Below, in pieces: positions 4,914 through 5,111 of a DNA stretch of 5,111 nucleotides (the stretch's first letter is position 1; each line of letters starts with the position of its first letter). Below the pieces are notes generated by a model. The model searched no databases and was not told where the DNA came from. It was given only the letters and a program-made list of their open reading frames with translations. Origin of the DNA: Bacteroidota bacterium (GTDB lineage Bacteria > Bacteroidota > Rhodothermia > Balneolales > Balneolaceae). The position numbers were made by a program, and so were the translations under genes. The stretch lies in contig JAGXIS010000155.1 of NCBI GenBank assembly GCA_024635465.1, positions 1 through 5,111 on the forward strand, written 5' to 3'.

Positions 4914-5111
4914 ATGATTAGGCTAAATAGAAAATTTATGATTGTGCTGTTCATGGGAACTTTAATCCCGGTTCAGTTAACTGCTCAGGAAGCTTTATGG
5001 GGTGGGGCAGACATTGTAAATTACAGGGAACGATTGGATGAAATCGGCATGGCCTATGAGTATCATGAATCTGAAGGGGGGCACACCTGGAAGAATTGGC
5101 GTGAGTATTTA
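4914..5111 (+). CDS. Secreted CE1-type esterase gene with most of its catalytic domain missing (3' end outside window)
   Basis: Open from ATG 4914 to the window edge (66 codons); an in-frame TGA at 4896 rules out a longer start, while Met9 (4938) is an alternative. Residues 1-24 are a signal peptide (RLNRK then FMIVLFMGTLIPVQLTA), probably cleaved before QEALWGG. "QEALWGGADIV" is the usual start of mature Bacteroidota CE1/enterochelin-esterase-like proteins, which continue into an E-set domain (typically SPEI...VTFR). Here residue 35 is followed instead by NYRERLDEIGMAYEYHES and then GGHTWKNWREYL (55-66), the C-terminal region of the same enzymes, with H57 matching the catalytic His. Roughly 250-300 residues expected between these parts, including the GxSxG nucleophile, are absent, and the reading frame is intact across the join near 5016-5024. 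The product cannot be an active esterase by itself. It is a natural deletion, a decayed gene or an assembly collapse. It lies divergent from the Nudix regulator. Confidence 0.7.
   Translation, partial: MIRLNRKFMIVLFMGTLIPVQLTAQEALWGGADIVNYRERLDEIGMAYEYHESEGGHTWKNWREYL

Noticed and set aside
1..5111. CRISPR arrays, tRNA/rRNA genes, insertion sequences and attachment sites
   Set aside because: No regularly spaced repeats, cloverleaf-like sequence, transposase motif or long terminal repeat was seen on either strand.

Overview
The window looks like chromosomal DNA from a Gram-negative relative of the Bacteroidota, perhaps a marine Balneolaceae/Rhodothermia-type bacterium. This is inferred from low GC, A-rich leaders with no clear Shine-Dalgarno sequences, a lipoprotein signal with Q after the lipid-modified Cys, a secreted CE1-type esterase N-terminus ("QEALWGGADIV") and a Nudix-winged-helix regulator of the kind common in that group. 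No marker gene is present, so the taxonomy is tentative.

Left end (1-610): the 3' end of an MFS transporter gene on the + strand, cut by the window edge. It is followed by a strong 16-bp hairpin that probably terminates it and the convergent gene. Middle (611-3707, all - strand): reading in the direction of transcription, a PaiB-family FMN-binding protein, a four-helix membrane protein of unknown function, a VOC/glyoxalase-fold protein and a zinc-independent MDR quinone oxidoreductase, spaced 35, 30 and 7 bp apart. They probably form one operon. About 114 bp further on is a Dabb-domain lipoprotein gene that may have its own promoter. The domain mix suggests redox, electrophile or stress handling, but no single pathway can be read from it.

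Right end (3708-5111): a 276-bp AT-rich intergenic region with repeated TTTAGAC motifs and a dyad, then a Nudix/NrtR-type transcriptional regulator on the - strand whose Nudix box is degenerate. It is divergent from a + strand gene that runs off the window. The 195-bp divergent region contains a perfect 9-3-9 palindrome next to a TTGTGG-N17-TATAAT promoter-like sequence, which makes a good candidate operator for the regulator.

The most unusual object is the gene at 4914. It encodes a signal peptide and the first residues of a CE1/enterochelin-esterase-like protein, joined in frame directly to the C-terminal segment of the same kind of enzyme (GGHTWKNWREYL, with the catalytic His). Nearly all of the E-set and alpha/beta-hydrolase domains, including the Ser nucleophile, are absent. 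It is either a natural in-frame internal deletion or an assembly artefact.
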